Source: Fidelibacterota bacterium
GTDB lineage: Bacteria; Fidelibacterota; Fidelibacteria; Fidelibacterales; Fidelibacteraceae
Assembly: GCA_028699915.1 (NCBI GenBank)
Contig: JAQVTR010000016.1
Span: forward strand, 1 to 35,683
Direction: 5' to 3'
DNA: 35,683 bases
Every line of letters begins with the position of its first letter. Position 1 is the stretch's first letter. The notes under the pieces were generated by a model that did not search any database, was not told the DNA's origin, and saw nothing but the letters and a program-made list of their open reading frames with translations. This document shows, piece after piece, positions 34,488 through 35,683 of the stretch. The position numbers were made by a program, and so were the translations under genes.

Positions 34488-35366
34488 ATGATAGAACACG
34501 CCATTCACCAGATCCGTCCGTATCTGTTCGAAATAGGGAACTTCCAGTTGCGTTATTACGGACTGATGTACGTCCTTGGATTTGTATTTTTCGCACTCTG
34601 GATGCGAAAACTGATCAAGGAGCGGCGCATCGATCTGAACAGTACGGAATTCGATTCGCTCTTTACCTGGCTGATCATTGCCCTGCTGATCGGCGCCCGT
34701 TTCGGTTATATCCTGTTCTACAATTTCGGATACTACCTGCAACACCCCCTGGAGATGATATGGCCTTTCCGTGACGGCAAACTGGTGGGCTTTTCCGGCA
34801 TGTCCTTTCACGGCGGACTGATCGGCTGTATTCTTGGGGGCTGGATATGGACCCGGAAGTACAAAAAGAATTTCTTTGAGATCGGCGGACACGTGGTGAC
34901 GATGGCGCCGCTGGGACTTTTCTTCGGACGTATCGGGAATTTTCTGAACGGAGAACTCTGGGGCAGGGTTTCTACGCTACCCTGGGCAATGTACTTTCCT
35001 TCGGAAGCCGGACTTGGCTATAACACCCCGCTTCCCGTGATCCGGCAGTATATCCGGAACGGACTGATTCAGCCGCGACACCCCTCACAGCTCTATGAAG
35101 CGCTGCTTGAGGGCTTTCTGCTCTTCCTGATCATGCTCTGGCTGCATAAAAAAGATGCGCCCGGCAGGATCCGTATCGGCATCCTGCTGATCGCATACGC
35201 CCTTTTCCGGACCTTTTGCGAATTCTTCCGGGAACCTGATCCGCAGTTGGGATTCCTTTTCGGATGGGTGACCATGGGACAGCTCCTGAGTTTCTATATG
35301 GTCGCCGCCGGTCTTGCCCTGATCATTTATCACCTTCATATCCGAAAGAAAACGCAGCTTTCATAA
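34488..35366 (+). CDS. lgt: Prolipoprotein diacylglyceryl transferase
   Basis: A 292-residue inner-membrane enzyme that transfers diacylglycerol from phosphatidylglycerol to the lipobox cysteine of prolipoproteins. About seven membrane segments are visible. The key motif GMSFHGG has H108 (E. coli H103), and GRIGNFLNGELWGR at 147-160 has R148 and N151 as the essential residues. HPSQLYEA and FCEFFREPDPQLGF are further signature blocks. GGGGAAAC precedes the ATG. Confidence 0.96.
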   Translation: MIEHAIHQIRPYLFEIGNFQLRYYGLMYVLGFVFFALWMRKLIKERRIDLNSTEFDSLFTWLIIALLIGARFGYILFYNFGYYLQHPLEMIWPFRDGKLVGFSGMSFHGGLIGCILGGWIWTRKYKKNFFEIGGHVVTMAPLGLFFGRIGNFLNGELWGRVSTLPWAMYFPSEAGLGYNTPLPVIRQYIRNGLIQPRHPSQLYEALLEGFLLFLIMLWLHKKDAPGRIRIGILLIAYALFRTFCEFFREPDPQLGFLFGWVTMGQLLSFYMVAAGLALIIYHLHIRKKTQLS

Positions 35367-35397
35367 TTTTTACATCGTGCACTAAAGGAGTTTAAAA

Positions 35398-35683
35398 ATG
35401 AAATTTTTCAAAATACTGGGGATTGTTCTGGCCGCACTCGTTTTTCTCTTTATCGTTGTGGGGCTTTTTCTTCCCGGGACCGCCGTTTTGGAACGCAGAC
35501 TGACTTTGAATGCCACGGCTCATGCCGTGAACAAGGCCATTCTGGACCTGTATGAACAGCATCTCTGGCCGATCTGGGATCACGGAGACAGCGCAATTGT
35601 GTTTACCCCCTTGCCCGGAGCTCGCGGCTACAGCTGGCAGGGCCCAAAGGTGGCTTACGGCGAATGCGAATTCCATGTTGCAG
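35398..35683 (+). CDS. SRPBCC-like membrane-anchored protein, N-terminal part only
   Basis: The open frame starts at ATG 35398 with AAAGGAG seven bases upstream and runs off the right edge after 95 codons. Residues 6-28 form a membrane segment (ILGIVLAALVFLFIVVGLF), followed by LPGTAVLERRLTLNATAHAVNKAILDL, in part. This is the layout of SRPBCC/polyketide-cyclase-like proteins with an N-terminal anchor and the phrase VERS.. before the START-like fold. The substrate is unknown and the remainder is outside the window. It lies 31 bp after lgt and may be co-transcribed. Confidence 0.65.
   Translation, partial: MKFFKILGIVLAALVFLFIVVGLFLPGTAVLERRLTLNATAHAVNKAILDLYEQHLWPIWDHGDSAIVFTPLPGARGYSWQGPKVAYGECEFHVA

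Overview
The window is a gene-dense, moderate-GC bacterial chromosome segment, probably from an uncultured member of the FCB superphylum (the group of Bacteroidota, Marinimicrobia, Cloacimonadota, KSB1 and Calditrichota). Three things point there: a secreted protein ending in a type IX secretion/FlgD-like sorting domain (NYPNPFNPATKIRY near its C-terminus), several TAnnTTTG promoter boxes of the Bacteroidota kind (one with TTTG 20 nt upstream, in front of a tRNA gene), and intergenic DNA full of degenerate hairpin repeats. The exact phylum cannot be fixed from this sequence. No phage, insertion sequence, CRISPR array or rRNA was seen.

Layout. 1-468 is repeat-rich non-coding DNA. A one-domain asparaginase-like gene (-) follows, then a 190-bp array of 11-bp palindromes spaced exactly 24 bp apart (1194-1383). 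A PLP aminotransferase and a divergent ATP-type PEP carboxykinase (+) come next. After a second repeat-rich gap (4479-4856), thirteen minus-strand genes run from 18552 down to 4857 with overlaps or gaps of at most about 40 bp: dciA-like, gyrB, gyrA, yggS, a remnant purine-nucleoside-phosphorylase-like ORF, ssb, DUF2225, an eIF-2B-like protein, a CPBP protease, mgtE, a DUF3108-like protein and two secreted proteins. They mix DNA topology and replication functions with envelope and unknown functions.

18713-24291 holds a transglutaminase-fold protein, a STAS protein with a K/E/A-rich tail, the pgk-tpiA-secG run, tRNA-Leu(GAG) and an exported TPR protein. 24365-26800 (-) encodes two Sel1-repeat exported proteins and a nickel superoxide dismutase whose metal hook would be exposed directly by signal peptidase. 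27024-29640 is a translationally coupled set: HAD phosphatase, NAD(P)H-hydrate repair enzyme and VanZ-like protein. The rest carries a stand-alone E2 acyltransferase domain (-), a GltS-like transporter (+), an ArsR regulator (-), an SDR oxidoreductase, an outer-membrane-like protein, lgt and the start of an SRPBCC-like protein cut by the window edge.

Most genes are housekeeping. The least ordinary features are the 24-bp-phased palindrome array, the hairpin repeat with a compensatory base change between its two copies, the signal-peptide nickel SOD, the secreted gene pair at 4857-7642, and the 95-bp identical tract shared by the Sel1 paralogs.
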